DNA of 64,000 bases from Ancylobacter polymorphus. GTDB taxonomy: Bacteria; Pseudomonadota; Alphaproteobacteria; Rhizobiales; Xanthobacteraceae. The stretch is taken from positions 1-64,000 of the forward strand of contig NZ_JAUSUI010000004.1 in NCBI RefSeq assembly GCF_030813495.1, given 5' to 3'. The translations under genes and the position numbers were made by a program. The notes under the pieces were generated by a model. It made no database searches and was not told the origin of the DNA. It was given only the letters and a program-made list of their open reading frames with translations. This document shows positions 23,910 through 32,859 of the stretch, one piece after another; the stretch's first letter is position 1, and every line of letters begins with the position of its first letter.

Positions 23910-26550
23910 AACGTGCTCTGGCCCACAGGCGCTCGGCCACATAGGGCAGGATGCCGCCGGCCCGCAGATAGTCCATCTCGACCGAGGTATCGACGCGCAG
24001 AAGGGCGGCGAAGTCGGTGGTCGTCCCGTCGGCGCGGTGCAACAGGAGTGGCACCTGCTGGCGCGGGGCGAGAGCGGTCGGCTCCAGCGCCAGCGACAGG
24101 CGGTCCGCGCCGCCAATGCCGAGGCTGAGCCGGTTCGCGCCGCCCGCGAATTCCAGCGGCAGCACGCCCATGCGCACCAGATTGGCCCGGTGGATGCGCT
24201 CGAAGCTCTCGGCCAGCACCGCCTTGATGCCGAGCAGGCGCGTGCCCTTCGAGGCCCAGTCCCGCGCCGAGCCGGCGCCGTACATCTTGCCGGCGACGAC
24301 GATCAACTCTTCCCCCCGCGCCTGGCAGTCGCGGCTCGCGGCGTGGATGTCGAGCGTGCGGTCTTCCGGCAGCAGCCGGGTGATGCCGCCGGGGCGGTCG
24401 ACCAGTTCGTTGCGCAGCCTTGTGCCGGCGAAGGTGCCGCGCACCATCACCTCATGCGCCCCGCGCCGCGCGCCATAAGCGTTGAACTGCGCGGGCGCGA
24501 TGCCGAGTGCGCCGAGATAGGCGGCGGCGGGGCTGCCGGCGGCGATCGGCCCGACCGGGGAGATGTGATCGGTCGTCACCATGTCGCCGAGCACCAGCAG
24601 CGGGCGCGCCCGGTGCAGGGCCGGCTCCCCCGGCGCGAACATCGGCGGCAGATCGAAGAAGGGCGGGGAGCGCAGGAAGGTGCTGGCGGGATCCCAGGGG
24701 AAGCAGGCGCCCCGCGTCGTCGCGAGGGCCTGCCAGTCCGGCGGGCCGTCGTCGATGCGGCTGTAGCGGTGGAGGAAAGGCGCGCGCGTGACATGGGCGG
24801 CCAGGGCGGCGTCGATCTCCTCCGCGCCTGGCCAGAGGTCGTCGAGAAACACCGGGCGCCCGTCGCGGTCATGGCCGAGAGGATCGCGGGTGAGGTCGAG
24901 GCACACCGTGCCGGCAAGCGCGTAGGCCACCACCAGCGGCGGCGAGGCGAGGAAATTCGAGCGCAGCTTGGCGTGGATGCGGCCCTCGAAATTGCGGTTG
25001 CCCGAGAGCACGGAAACGAGATGCGCCGGTGCCGCGTCATAGGCGGCCTCGATCTCCGGCTTCAGCCCGCCGCCATTACCGACGCAGGTGGCGCAGGCAT
25101 AACCCACCACGTCGAAGCCCAGCGCCGCGAGCGCGTCCAGGCAGCCGGCGCTGGCGAGATAGTCCGTCACCACCTGCGAGCCGGGCGCGAGCGAGGTTTT
25201 CACATGCGCCGGCACGGTGAGCCCGCGCGCCACGGCCCGGCGCGCGAGAAGGCCGGCGGCGAGCAGGGCGGCGGGGTTGGAGGTGTTGGTGCAGCTGGTG
25301 ATGGCGGCGATGGCGACATCGCCGTCCTTCAGCACCGGCGAGGCGGTGCGCGCCGTGCCGATCGCCGCCGCGGCGACGGCCGGGAGATCGGCGAGATCGC
25401 GCGCCTGCTCCGGCCGGCTGGGACCGGAGACGACGCGGCGAAGCCCATCGAGGCGAAAGGTGAGATGATCGTCCGCCGCCGGCACGAAGCCGGGGTCGAA
25501 CCACAGGCGGTTGCGGCGCAGATAGGCCTCGATGAGGGCGATGCGCCCCTCGTCGCGGCCGGTGAGGCGCAGATAGTCGAGGGTGCGCGCATCGGTCGGG
25601 AAGAAGGAGCAGGTGGCCCCGAACTCCGGCGTCATATTGGCGATGGTCGCCCGATCGGCGACCGCGAGCGCGGCGACGCCGGGGCCGTAGAATTCCAGCA
25701 TGGCGCCAACCACCCCGTGGCGGCGCAGGCGTTCGGCGAGGGCGAGAACAACGTCGGTGGCGAGGAGGCCGGCGGGCACGTCGCCTTCCAGCCTTATGCC
25801 GAGGACGGGCGGCAATTGCATCGACACCGCCTCGCCCAGCAGCACGGCCTCGGCCTCGATGCCGCCGACCCCCCAGCCGAGGACGCCGAGGCCGTTGACC
25901 ATCGGCGTGTGGCTGTCGGTGCCGATCACCGTGTCCGGGTGCAGCCAGGCGCCGTCGGCCTCGGTCCGCTCGCTGACCACCTCGGCCAGATGCTCGATAT
26001 GGACCTGATGCACGATTCCCTTGCCGGGCGGCACGACGCGCAGGCGGTCAAAGGCGCGCTGCGCCCATTTGAGAAAGGCGAAGCGCTCGGCATTGGCCTC
26101 GAATTCCCGCGCCAGATTCAGCGTGGCCGCATCGGCCCGCCCGGCGGTCTCGGCGATCAGCGAATGGTCGATCACCAGGGCGGAGGGGACAGCCGGATGC
26201 AGCCGCGCCGGATCGAGGCCGCGCGCGGCGGCGGCGTCGCGCAGCCCGGCAAGGTCGAGCAGGACGGGAAGCCCGGCATAGTCCTGCATCACCACGCGGC
26301 CGGGATGAAAGGCGATCTCGACCTCGGCGCCCGCCTTGGGACCCGTCTGGCCGCCCGTCTGGCCGCGCGCGACGGCCTCGATATCGGCGCTGGTGACGCT
26401 GGTGCCGTTCTCGTGGCGCAGCAGATTCTCCAGCAGGATGCGGGTGGCGATGGGGAGTGTCGCCATGCCGGGAAAGCGGCGCTCCAACTTCCCGAGATCG
26501 ACGATGTGGCGGCCCTCGAAAGAGGCGCGCGTCCCGAAACTGTCCAGCAT
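23887..26550 (-). CDS. Aconitase family hydratase (AcnA/IRP type)
   Basis: 887 residues, the normal size of AcnA-type monomeric aconitase. The [4Fe-4S] cysteines are C420 in ITSCTNTS and C486/C489 in YACATCVGNGG. Other blocks include VIGTDSHTPMVNGLGVLGWGVGG near 208-230 and the swivelling-domain block MVRGTFAGTRLRNEL. It interconverts citrate-like tricarboxylates through a dehydrated intermediate. I set the start at MLDSFG because the upstream open frame overlaps the citrate-synthase-like gene. It closes an operon that also makes a citrate-synthase-like lyase, two dehydrogenases and a CoA-transferase, so it may be dedicated to a substituted citrate rather than the TCA cycle. The variant YACATC in place of the common YGCTTC fits a divergent paralogue. 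Confidence 0.87.
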   Translation of the reverse strand: MLDSFGTRASFEGRHIVDLGKLERRFPGMATLPIATRILLENLLRHENGTSVTSADIEAVARGQTGGQTGPKAGAEVEIAFHPGRVVMQDYAGLPVLLDLAGLRDAAAARGLDPARLHPAVPSALVIDHSLIAETAGRADAATLNLAREFEANAERFAFLKWAQRAFDRLRVVPPGKGIVHQVHIEHLAEVVSERTEADGAWLHPDTVIGTDSHTPMVNGLGVLGWGVGGIEAEAVLLGEAVSMQLPPVLGIRLEGDVPAGLLATDVVLALAERLRRHGVVGAMLEFYGPGVAALAVADRATIANMTPEFGATCSFFPTDARTLDYLRLTGRDEGRIALIEAYLRRNRLWFDPGFVPAADDHLTFRLDGLRRVVSGPSRPEQARDLADLPAVAAAAIGTARTASPVLKDGDVAIAAITSCTNTSNPAALLAAGLLARRAVARGLTVPAHVKTSLAPGSQVVTDYLASAGCLDALAALGFDVVGYACATCVGNGGGLKPEIEAAYDAAPAHLVSVLSGNRNFEGRIHAKLRSNFLASPPLVVAYALAGTVCLDLTRDPLGHDRDGRPVFLDDLWPGAEEIDAALAAHVTRAPFLHRYSRIDDGPPDWQALATTRGACFPWDPASTFLRSPPFFDLPPMFAPGEPALHRARPLLVLGDMVTTDHISPVGPIAAGSPAAAYLGALGIAPAQFNAYGARRGAHEVMVRGTFAGTRLRNELVDRPGGITRLLPEDRTLDIHAASRDCQARGEELIVVAGKMYGAGSARDWASKGTRLLGIKAVLAESFERIHRANLVRMGVLPLEFAGGANRLSLGIGGADRLSLALEPTALAPRQQVPLLLHRADGTTTDFAALLRVDTSVEMDYLRAGGILPYVAERLWARARSDQVAPT

Positions 26551-26566
26551 CCTGATGCCTCGCCGC

Positions 26567-27424
26567 TCAGTCCGGCTCGGTAAGCGAACGGCGCCCGGGG
26601 CCGGCATAGCGATAGCCGAAGGCCGGGGGCGTCGGCCCCTTGATGCGCCCGCCCTGCTGCGCCTGCTCATGCGCGTGCGCCATGATGCCGACCGAGCGCG
26701 AGAGGATGAACAGGCCGCGGGCCAGCATGGGGGAGAAGCCGAGTTCGGCGAAGATGACGGCGGTAACGCCGTCAATGTTCACGGTCAGGCGCTTGTTCTT
26801 TGCCGCCGCCAGCCAGTCCTCGACGCCGAGGCCGATGGTGACGAAAGCGCCGCCGATCGTGCCTGCCGCCACCGCCTCGCGCGCCAGCGCGATGAGCCGG
26901 GGCGCGCGCGGATCGACGGGGTGAAAGCGGTGGCCGAAACCGGGGAGGGGTTGGCGCGCCGCGATCAGCGGCCGCAGCACCGCCTCCAGCGCTTCCGCCA
27001 GCGGGGCGCCGGCGCGCTGGCGCGCGTCGATGGCGAGATAGAGTTCCAGCGCCGCCTGTCCGGCGCCGCCATGCACGTCGCCGAGCACATTGGTGGCGGA
27101 AGCCATGGCGTTGTTGATGTCGACGCCGCAGGTCATCGCCATGCGCGCAATGGCGATGGACGGCGCCTGCGGGCCGTGATCGACGCCGGCGACGAGGCAG
27201 GCTTCCAGCAGGGCCGCCTGTGCGGGGGAGGGAAGCTCGCCGCGCACCATGAGCCAGACCATTTCGGCGAAACCGATGCGGCCGATCAACTGCTCGATCG
27301 GATAGCCGCGAAAGGCGATCCTGCCGGGCTCGATATCGACAATGGAGGTCGACCACCAGTCCTTGAGGCGGTCTTCCGGCGAGGCCGGTGCGGCGGTGGT
27401 AATCTCGGCGGTGGTTGTAGTCAT
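26567..27424 (-). CDS. Short citrate-synthase superfamily protein (citryl-CoA lyase type)
   Basis: 285 residues, much shorter than true citrate synthase (about 430). The active-site trio is kept: H118 in GDVHGGAGQ, H165 in GFGHRFHPVDPRA and D218 in VNIDGVTA. The missing N-terminal region and the GFGHRFHPVDPRAPRL form match the citryl-CoA-lyase annotated group. Such proteins cleave or form a citryl-CoA-like C-C bond. Sixteen bases separate it from the aconitase gene downstream, and the iron alcohol dehydrogenase gene lies 17 bases upstream. I infer condensation or cleavage of an acyl-CoA with an oxo acid to give a substituted citrate acted on by the aconitase. The direction and substrate are unknown. 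Confidence 0.8.
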   Translation of the reverse strand: MTTTTAEITTAAPASPEDRLKDWWSTSIVDIEPGRIAFRGYPIEQLIGRIGFAEMVWLMVRGELPSPAQAALLEACLVAGVDHGPQAPSIAIARMAMTCGVDINNAMASATNVLGDVHGGAGQAALELYLAIDARQRAGAPLAEALEAVLRPLIAARQPLPGFGHRFHPVDPRAPRLIALAREAVAAGTIGGAFVTIGLGVEDWLAAAKNKRLTVNIDGVTAVIFAELGFSPMLARGLFILSRSVGIMAHAHEQAQQGGRIKGPTPPAFGYRYAGPGRRSLTEPD

Positions 27425-27441
27425 GGGCGCGTGTCCTCGGC

Positions 27442-28590
27442 TCAGAACGCCTGATCGAGCAGGAGCCGATAGTCGGCAGCGTGCAGCGGGCGGGGATTGG
27501 TCTTGTGCGCGTTGTCCTCAAGCGCCTTTTCCGGGATCGCGGCGAGATCGTCCCGCGTCAGGCCCAGTTCGGAGAGACGCCGGGGCACGCCGAGGCGGGC
27601 GTTGAGCGTGTCGAACGCCTCGGCCACGTCGGCATCCGGCGCCAGCGCCATGGCGCCGCGCATGGCGTCGAGCTTGGCGCCGAGGGCTTGCGCGTTGTGG
27701 CGCAGCACATGGGGCAGGAAAATGCCGTTCAGCGTGCCATGGTGATGGCCCAGCGCGCCGATGGGATGGGACAGCGCGTGCACCGCGCCCATGCCTTTCT
27801 GGAAGCAGACCGCGCCTTCCAGCGAGGCCATCATCATCTGCCAGCGCGCGCCGATATCCCCGCCGCCCCGTGTGGCCGGCTCCAGCGCGCCGAAGGCACG
27901 GGACAGCCCGTCGAGCGCGATGGCGTCGGCCGGCGGATTGACCGTCGGCGAGCAGAAGGTCTCGACACAGTGCGAGAGCGCGTCGAGGCCGGTGACGGCG
28001 GTGATGCGGCCGGGCAGGCCGGCGGTGAGTTCCGGGTCGTCAATGGCGGCGGTGACGATGGAAGGGCAGCCGACACCGGCCTTGATGCCATTGTCGAAGA
28101 CGATCACGGCGGAGCGTCCGACCTCGCTGCCCGAACCGGAGGTGGTCGGCATCAGGATCAGCGGCGCGGGGCCGACAATGGGACGCGGCCGGGCGTGGCG
28201 GTTGCAGAAATCCCACAGCGGGGCGTCGTCGGTGGCGAGAATGGCAATGGCCTTGGCGAGATCGAGCGCCGCGCCGCCGCCGACACCGATAACGCCATCG
28301 CAGCCCTCGCGCCGGTAGAGCGCCGCGCCGTCGCGCGAGGCCGCCTCGGTCGGGTTGGGCGGGGTGTCGAGAAAGCGCGGTGCCCGCGCCGCCACCGGCG
28401 CGGCGGCCAGCGCTCTGTCGAGCACCCCGGCCGCCGCCACGCCGGCGTCCGAGACGACCAGCGGGCGGCGCAGGCCGGCACGGGCGGCAAGATCGGCCAG
28501 CCGGGCCCGCGCGCCGCAGCCGAAATGCACCTGGGTATTGAACTGAAGAACCGTGATGGCGGAGAGGTCGGGCGGGGTGAGGGGGCTCAT
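27442..28590 (-). CDS. Iron-containing alcohol dehydrogenase family protein
   Basis: 382 residues of the group III ADH family. The nucleotide site GVGGGAALDLAKAIA lies near residue 96, with PTTSGSGSEV further on. Metal ligands are visible in the block GLDALSHCVE and in HALSHPIGALGHHHG. Relatives include 4-hydroxybutyrate dehydrogenase, maleylacetate reductase and phosphonopyruvate-linked enzymes; they oxidise small alcohols or hydroxy acids with NAD(P). The start ATG overlaps the stop of the aldehyde dehydrogenase gene by four bases, so alcohol and aldehyde steps are translated together. That pairing suggests an alcohol is taken through an aldehyde to an acid. The substrate cannot be read from sequence. 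Confidence 0.85.
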   Translation of the reverse strand: MSPLTPPDLSAITVLQFNTQVHFGCGARARLADLAARAGLRRPLVVSDAGVAAAGVLDRALAAAPVAARAPRFLDTPPNPTEAASRDGAALYRREGCDGVIGVGGGAALDLAKAIAILATDDAPLWDFCNRHARPRPIVGPAPLILMPTTSGSGSEVGRSAVIVFDNGIKAGVGCPSIVTAAIDDPELTAGLPGRITAVTGLDALSHCVETFCSPTVNPPADAIALDGLSRAFGALEPATRGGGDIGARWQMMMASLEGAVCFQKGMGAVHALSHPIGALGHHHGTLNGIFLPHVLRHNAQALGAKLDAMRGAMALAPDADVAEAFDTLNARLGVPRRLSELGLTRDDLAAIPEKALEDNAHKTNPRPLHAADYRLLLDQAF

Positions 28591-30026
28591 GGCTGCAGAT
28601 CCTCGCCGGCGAGGCGCATCGTGACCGATTTGGTGACGAGATAGGCGTCGAGGCCCTCAATGCCGCCTTCCGAGCCGTAGCCGCTCTCCTTGACCCCGCC
28701 GAAGGGCGAGGCGGGCGTCGAGACGGTGAAGTGGTTCACCACCACCATGCCGGCCTCGATGGCGCGGGAGAGCCGGTCCGCGCGCGACAGCGAGCGCGTC
28801 ATCACATAGGAGGCGAGGCCGAAGGGCAGGGCGTTGGCCTTCGCCACCGCCTCGTCGAGGCTCGCCACCTTCTGGATCGGTGCCACGGGGCCGAAGGGCT
28901 CCTCGGACATCATCCGCGCCGTGTCCGGCACGTCGGCCAGCACGGTCGGCGCGTAGAACAGGCCGTCATTGCCGAGGCGGTGGCCGCCGGTGGTAAGACG
29001 CGCGCCCTGCGCGCGCGCATCGCCGACCAGCGCCTCGATGCTGGCGAGCTGGCGCGCATTGGCGAGCGGGCCCATCTCCACGCCGGCCTCCAGCCCGTTG
29101 CCGACCACGATCTTGCGCGTCGCGGCGGTGAAGGCGTCGACGAAGGCGTCGTAGACGCCTTGCTGCACGAAGAAGCGGGTGGGGCAGGTGCAGACCTGCC
29201 CGGCATTGCGGAACTTGGCCTTGACCGCCAGCGCGGCGGCCGCGGGCACGTCGACATCGTCGCAGACGATGACGGGCGCATGGCCGCCGAGTTCCATCGT
29301 CGCCCGCTTCGCCCCCTGCGCGGCGAGGCCGAGCAGGTGCTTGCCGACGGGCGTGGAGCCGGTGAAGGTGACCTTGCGGATCACCGGCGAGGCGATGAGA
29401 TGGGCGGATATCTCCGCCGACCGTCCGAAGACCAGATTCAGCACGCCCGGCGGCAGCCCGGCATCGTGGAAGGCGCGCACCAGCTCGAAAGCGGTGAGCG
29501 GCGTTTCCTCGGACGGCTTGAGGATCAGCGAGCAGCCGGCCGCCAGCGCGCCGCCGATCTTGCGCAACGGGGTCAGCGCCGGGAAGTTCCACGGCGTGAA
29601 CGCCGCCACCGGGCCGATCGGCTCGCGGTGGACGAATTGCTGGATGCCGGGGGTGCGTGGCACCAGGATGCGGCCATAGGCGCGGGTGGCTTCCTCCGCC
29701 ATCCATTCGAGATTGTCGACCGAAGTGGCGATCTCGCCTTTGGCTTCCGCCAGAGGCTTGCCCTGTTCCAGCGTCATCACCCGGGCGATGGCGTCGATAC
29801 GCTCGCGGATCAGCCGGCAGCCGTCGATGAGGCGGCGGCCGCGTTCATGGGCGAGTGTCTGGCTCCAGACGCGGAAGCCGGCGGCAGCCGTGGCCAGCGC
29901 GTCATCGAGATCGGCCGGTTCGGCGCCGGCGACGGTGCCGACGCTCTCGCCCGTCGCTGGGTTGATGACGGGCTTGGCGACGGAGGTGGGACGCCATTCG
30001 CCGCCGACATAGAGGCTTGCATGCAT
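28587..30026 (-). CDS. NAD(P)-dependent aldehyde dehydrogenase (succinate-semialdehyde-type)
   Basis: 479 residues. The ALDH blocks are complete: FTPWNFPAL near 140, KPSEETPL near 170, FTGSTPVGK near 222, the general-base glutamate in MELGGHAP, and the nucleophile cysteine in GQVCTCPTRF. The C-terminal SPFGGVKESGYGSEGG is typical of the GabD/succinate-semialdehyde subgroup. It oxidises an aldehyde to an acid. In this operon it is coupled (ATGA) to the iron alcohol dehydrogenase and follows an MDR reductase gene. It is the only aldehyde dehydrogenase in the window; a role for the 4-guanidinobutyraldehyde made by the AruI-like enzyme is possible but unlikely given the distance. Confidence 0.88.
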   Translation of the reverse strand: MHASLYVGGEWRPTSVAKPVINPATGESVGTVAGAEPADLDDALATAAAGFRVWSQTLAHERGRRLIDGCRLIRERIDAIARVMTLEQGKPLAEAKGEIATSVDNLEWMAEEATRAYGRILVPRTPGIQQFVHREPIGPVAAFTPWNFPALTPLRKIGGALAAGCSLILKPSEETPLTAFELVRAFHDAGLPPGVLNLVFGRSAEISAHLIASPVIRKVTFTGSTPVGKHLLGLAAQGAKRATMELGGHAPVIVCDDVDVPAAAALAVKAKFRNAGQVCTCPTRFFVQQGVYDAFVDAFTAATRKIVVGNGLEAGVEMGPLANARQLASIEALVGDARAQGARLTTGGHRLGNDGLFYAPTVLADVPDTARMMSEEPFGPVAPIQKVASLDEAVAKANALPFGLASYVMTRSLSRADRLSRAIEAGMVVVNHFTVSTPASPFGGVKESGYGSEGGIEGLDAYLVTKSVTMRLAGEDLQP

Positions 30027-30058
30027 GGGGGTGATCCTCGGGGAGCCGCGCGGCCGGC

Positions 30059-31084
30059 TCAGGCGGTCTTGATGCGGACGAGCTGCTTGCCGATGTTCCC
30101 GCCCTGCAGCATGCCGATGAAGGCGTCGGGCGCGTTTTCGAGACCGTCGATGACGGTCTCCTCATAGACCAGCCGGCCCTCGGCATAGGCGCGTTCGAGC
30201 TCCTGCGTGGCCATGTCCCACACGTCGCGATGGTCGGAGATCACGAAGCCGCGGATCGTCAGCCGCTTGTTGAACACCTCGCGCAGGTTGCGCACGCCAT
30301 AGGGCTCGGCGGCGTTGTACTGCGAGACGAGGCCGCAGAGCGGAATGCGGCCGAACAGGCGCATCAGCGGCAGCGTCGCGTCGAAGATGGGACCGCCGAC
30401 ATTGTCGAAATAGATGTCGAAGCCCGGGCCGGCGGCCTGCGCCAGGCGCTCGGTGAAGTCGGGCGCCTTGTAGTCGACGCAGTCGTCGAAGCCGAAGCGC
30501 TCGCGCACGACGCCGCATTTGCGCGCCCCGCCGGCAATGCCGACGACGCGGCAGCCGCGCGCCCTGGCGAGCTGCCCGACCACGCTGCCCACCGCGCCGG
30601 AGGCGGCGGAGACGAGGACGCTCTCGCCCTCCTTCACCCCGGCAATATGCACGAGACCGATCCAGGCGGTGATGCCGGTGGAGCCGAGCGAGCCGAGATA
30701 GGCGGAGAGGGGCGCGCGGTCGGGATGGATGAACTGCACATCCGCCTTCGTGCCGACGGAATAGTCCTGCCAGCCGAGGCGCCCGACCACCCACGATCCC
30801 TCCGGGATCGCCGCGTCGCGGCTTTCGATCACCTGCCCCACGGTGCGGCCGACCATGGTTTCGCCAAGCGCCATGACCGGGGCGTAGGAGTCCTTCGCCT
30901 CCATCCGCATGCGGATATAGGGGTCGAGCGAGAGATAGTGGTTCTCGACCAGCACCTGCCCCTCGGCCAGCGCCGGCAGCGGCCGGCTTTCCAGCGCGAA
31001 ACAGGTGGCGTCCGGCAGGCCCTCCGGGCGGCGGGCGAAGGTGACGACGCGGTTGCTGATGGGACGGCTGATGGGGCGGCTCAT
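30059..31084 (-). CDS. NADP-dependent MDR reductase (CurA/prostaglandin-reductase type)
   Basis: 341 residues of zinc-free medium-chain dehydrogenase/reductase. Visible blocks: LSLDPYIRMRM near 48, GLVHIAGVKEGESVLVSAASGAVGSVVGQLA with the NADP-binding AASGAVG near 155, and YFDNVGG near 240. Members reduce alpha,beta-unsaturated ketones or aldehydes with NADPH. Start ATG overlaps the permease stop by four bases, which ties it to the importer. The longer open frame upstream is a shadow. In the pathway it may reduce an enone/enoyl intermediate; the exact step is unknown. Confidence 0.86.
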   Translation of the reverse strand: MSRPISRPISNRVVTFARRPEGLPDATCFALESRPLPALAEGQVLVENHYLSLDPYIRMRMEAKDSYAPVMALGETMVGRTVGQVIESRDAAIPEGSWVVGRLGWQDYSVGTKADVQFIHPDRAPLSAYLGSLGSTGITAWIGLVHIAGVKEGESVLVSAASGAVGSVVGQLARARGCRVVGIAGGARKCGVVRERFGFDDCVDYKAPDFTERLAQAAGPGFDIYFDNVGGPIFDATLPLMRLFGRIPLCGLVSQYNAAEPYGVRNLREVFNKRLTIRGFVISDHRDVWDMATQELERAYAEGRLVYEETVIDGLENAPDAFIGMLQGGNIGKQLVRIKTA

Positions 31085-31872
31085 GCCGGGGCTCCGACGG
31101 TAGCGGCCTCGCGCGGCTGCCAGTGCAGCAGGCGGGCTTCGACCACGCCGACAATGGCGTCGAGGATCAGGGCGAAGAAGGTGAGGAGGATGACGCCGGC
31201 GAAGACGCCGTTGATATCGAACAGGCCTTCCGCTTCCAGGATCAGGTAGCCGACCCCGGCGGCGGAGCCCATATACTCGCCGATCACCGCGCCGACGAAG
31301 GCCATGCCGACCGCCGCATGCAGGCTGGAGAACACCCAGCTGGTGGCGGAGGGGATGTAGACGCTGCGCAGAAGCTGCGTGCGGGAGGCGCCGAGCATGC
31401 GCGCATTGGCGAGCGTCACCGGGCTCACCTCGCGCACGCCCTGATAGACGTTGAAGAACACCACGAAGAAGACGAGCGTGATCCCGAGGGCGATCTTCGA
31501 GGTGACGCCGAGCCCGAACCACACCGCGAAGATCGGGGCGAGGATGACGCGCGGCATGGCGTTGAAGCCCTTCAGATAGGGCGAGGCGAGCTGCGAGGCA
31601 GTGGGGCTGAGCGCCAGCCACAACCCGACCAGCAGCCCGAGCACCGAGCCGAGAATGAAGGCGACGACGGTCTCGAACAGCGTGACGCCGAGATGCTTGA
31701 AGATCATCCCGGTGGCGAACCACTCATAGAGCCGGCCGGCGACGATGAAGGGGTCGCCGACGAAGAATTTCGACATGATGCCGAAGGTCGTCAGCGCCTT
31801 CCAGCCGGCGATGAAGAGGATGAAGATCAGGATCTGGGCGAGGAGGATCCTCGTATTCTGGGAGCGGAACAT
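31081..31872 (-). CDS. ABC importer permease (SsuC/TauC type)
   Basis: 263 residues with six helices and the nitrate/sulfonate/taurine permease pattern: LLAQILIFILFIAGWKALTTF at the start, then MPRVILAPIFAVWFGLG, and the EAA region LANARMLGASRTQLLRSVYIP. It pairs with the ATPase and binding protein encoded upstream on the same strand. AAGGAG lies about ten bases before the ATG. A 116-base gap with a notable hairpin (31890-31926) separates it from the ATPase gene, so its expression may be adjusted separately. The next gene (MDR reductase) overlaps its end by four bases. Confidence 0.87.
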   Translation of the reverse strand: MFRSQNTRILLAQILIFILFIAGWKALTTFGIMSKFFVGDPFIVAGRLYEWFATGMIFKHLGVTLFETVVAFILGSVLGLLVGLWLALSPTASQLASPYLKGFNAMPRVILAPIFAVWFGLGVTSKIALGITLVFFVVFFNVYQGVREVSPVTLANARMLGASRTQLLRSVYIPSATSWVFSSLHAAVGMAFVGAVIGEYMGSAAGVGYLILEAEGLFDINGVFAGVILLTFFALILDAIVGVVEARLLHWQPREAATVGAPA

Positions 31873-31889
31873 GCCGTGGCTCTCCTTCA

Positions 31890-31926
31890 GATCATGTCAC
31901 TGTTTCAAGGCATCAGTGGAATGATC
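31890..31926. promoter_or_regulatory. 37-base imperfect inverted repeat upstream of the permease gene
   Basis: GATCATGTCACTG, an 11-base loop, then CAGTGGAATGATC: 11 of 13 positions pair, with outer GATCAT/ATGATC and inner CACTG/CAGTG exact. It lies inside the operon in an AT-rich gap, 17 bases before the permease start on the minus strand. It could be an mRNA processing or stabilising stem, or an internal operator. The nearby 31950-31961 CTGCGCGCGCAG is a separate 12-base palindrome. Confidence 0.5.
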
Positions 31927-31988
31927 TAACTATCTGTTTCATCGCGTTTTCTGCGCGCGCAGCGGTATCGGCTTCGCTCGAAGACGCG

Positions 31989-32855
31989 CTAGCGCTTGCC
32001 CTGGGCGTAACCCTTGAGGACCTCCTCCTTGAGGGCCTCCCAGATCTGCGCGTGCAGGCGGCTGAATTCCTCGAGATGCCGGATCTCGGCCACGTCGCGC
32101 GGGCGCGGAAGGTCGATCGCGAACTCGCCGATGGGGTGGGTGCCCGGGCCGGCGGCGAGGGCGATCACGCGGTCGGAGAGGGCGATGGCCTCTTCGAGAT
32201 CGTGGGTGATGAACATCACCGACTTGCGGTCGGCCTGCCACAGATCCAGCAGCTCGTTCTCCATGAGCTGCCGGGTCTGCACGTCGAGCGCGCTGAACGG
32301 CTCGTCCATCAGGATCACTTTCGGGTCCATGATGAGCATCTGCGCCAGCGCCACGCGCTTGCGCATGCCGCCGGAGAGGTGGTGCGGATAGGCCTTCTCG
32401 AAGCCGGCGAGACCGACGCGGGCCATCCAGTCGCGCCCGAGGCGATCGGCCTGCGCGCGGTCCATGCCGGCAAATTCGGGGCCGACCACGACGTTTTCCA
32501 GCGCCGTGCGCCACGGCATCAGCGCATCGGCCTGAAACATGTAGCCGGCCTGCCGGTTGATGCCGGTCAGCTTCTGGCCGAACACCTCGACCGTGCCCTG
32601 GCTCGGCTTGAGCAGGCCCGACGCGACGTTGAGCAGGGTCGACTTGCCGCAGCCCGTAGGGCCGACGATCGAGACGAATTCCCCGGGCGCGATGGTGATG
32701 GTCGAATCCCGGACGGCGGTATAGGTGCCGCCGGGATTGCCGCGCGCGGGAAAGTGGCAGGCGATGTCGCGAAGCGCGAGGGCCGGAACCGCGCTGTCCA
32801 TGCCGGGCATCGTCCGGGCCTCCCGATCATCCACACGAAGGGCTGCGGCGCTCAT
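31989..32855 (-). CDS. ABC importer ATP-binding protein (SsuB/TauB type)
   Basis: 288 residues. Walker A is GPTGCGKST, the Q-loop is YMFQADALMPWRTALENV, the signature is LSGGMRKRVALAQ and Walker B is VILMDEPFSALD, the typical set of nitrate/sulfonate/taurine ATPases. It powers uptake by the permease at 31.1-31.9 kb. I chose the ATG at MSAAAL, four bases after the binding-protein stop, over an in-frame upstream start that would overlap that gene. The C-terminal portion continues about 60 residues past the switch histidine (ITHDLEEA), normal for the family. Confidence 0.87.
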   Translation of the reverse strand: MSAAALRVDDREARTMPGMDSAVPALALRDIACHFPARGNPGGTYTAVRDSTITIAPGEFVSIVGPTGCGKSTLLNVASGLLKPSQGTVEVFGQKLTGINRQAGYMFQADALMPWRTALENVVVGPEFAGMDRAQADRLGRDWMARVGLAGFEKAYPHHLSGGMRKRVALAQMLIMDPKVILMDEPFSALDVQTRQLMENELLDLWQADRKSVMFITHDLEEAIALSDRVIALAAGPGTHPIGEFAIDLPRPRDVAEIRHLEEFSRLHAQIWEALKEEVLKGYAQGKR

Positions 32856-32859
32856 AAGC

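Noticed and set aside
24037-26583. 848-codon plus-strand open frame opposite aconitase
   Set aside because: Lies wholly within the aconitase gene on the other strand and has shadow-like composition; aconitase cysteine motifs prove the real strand.
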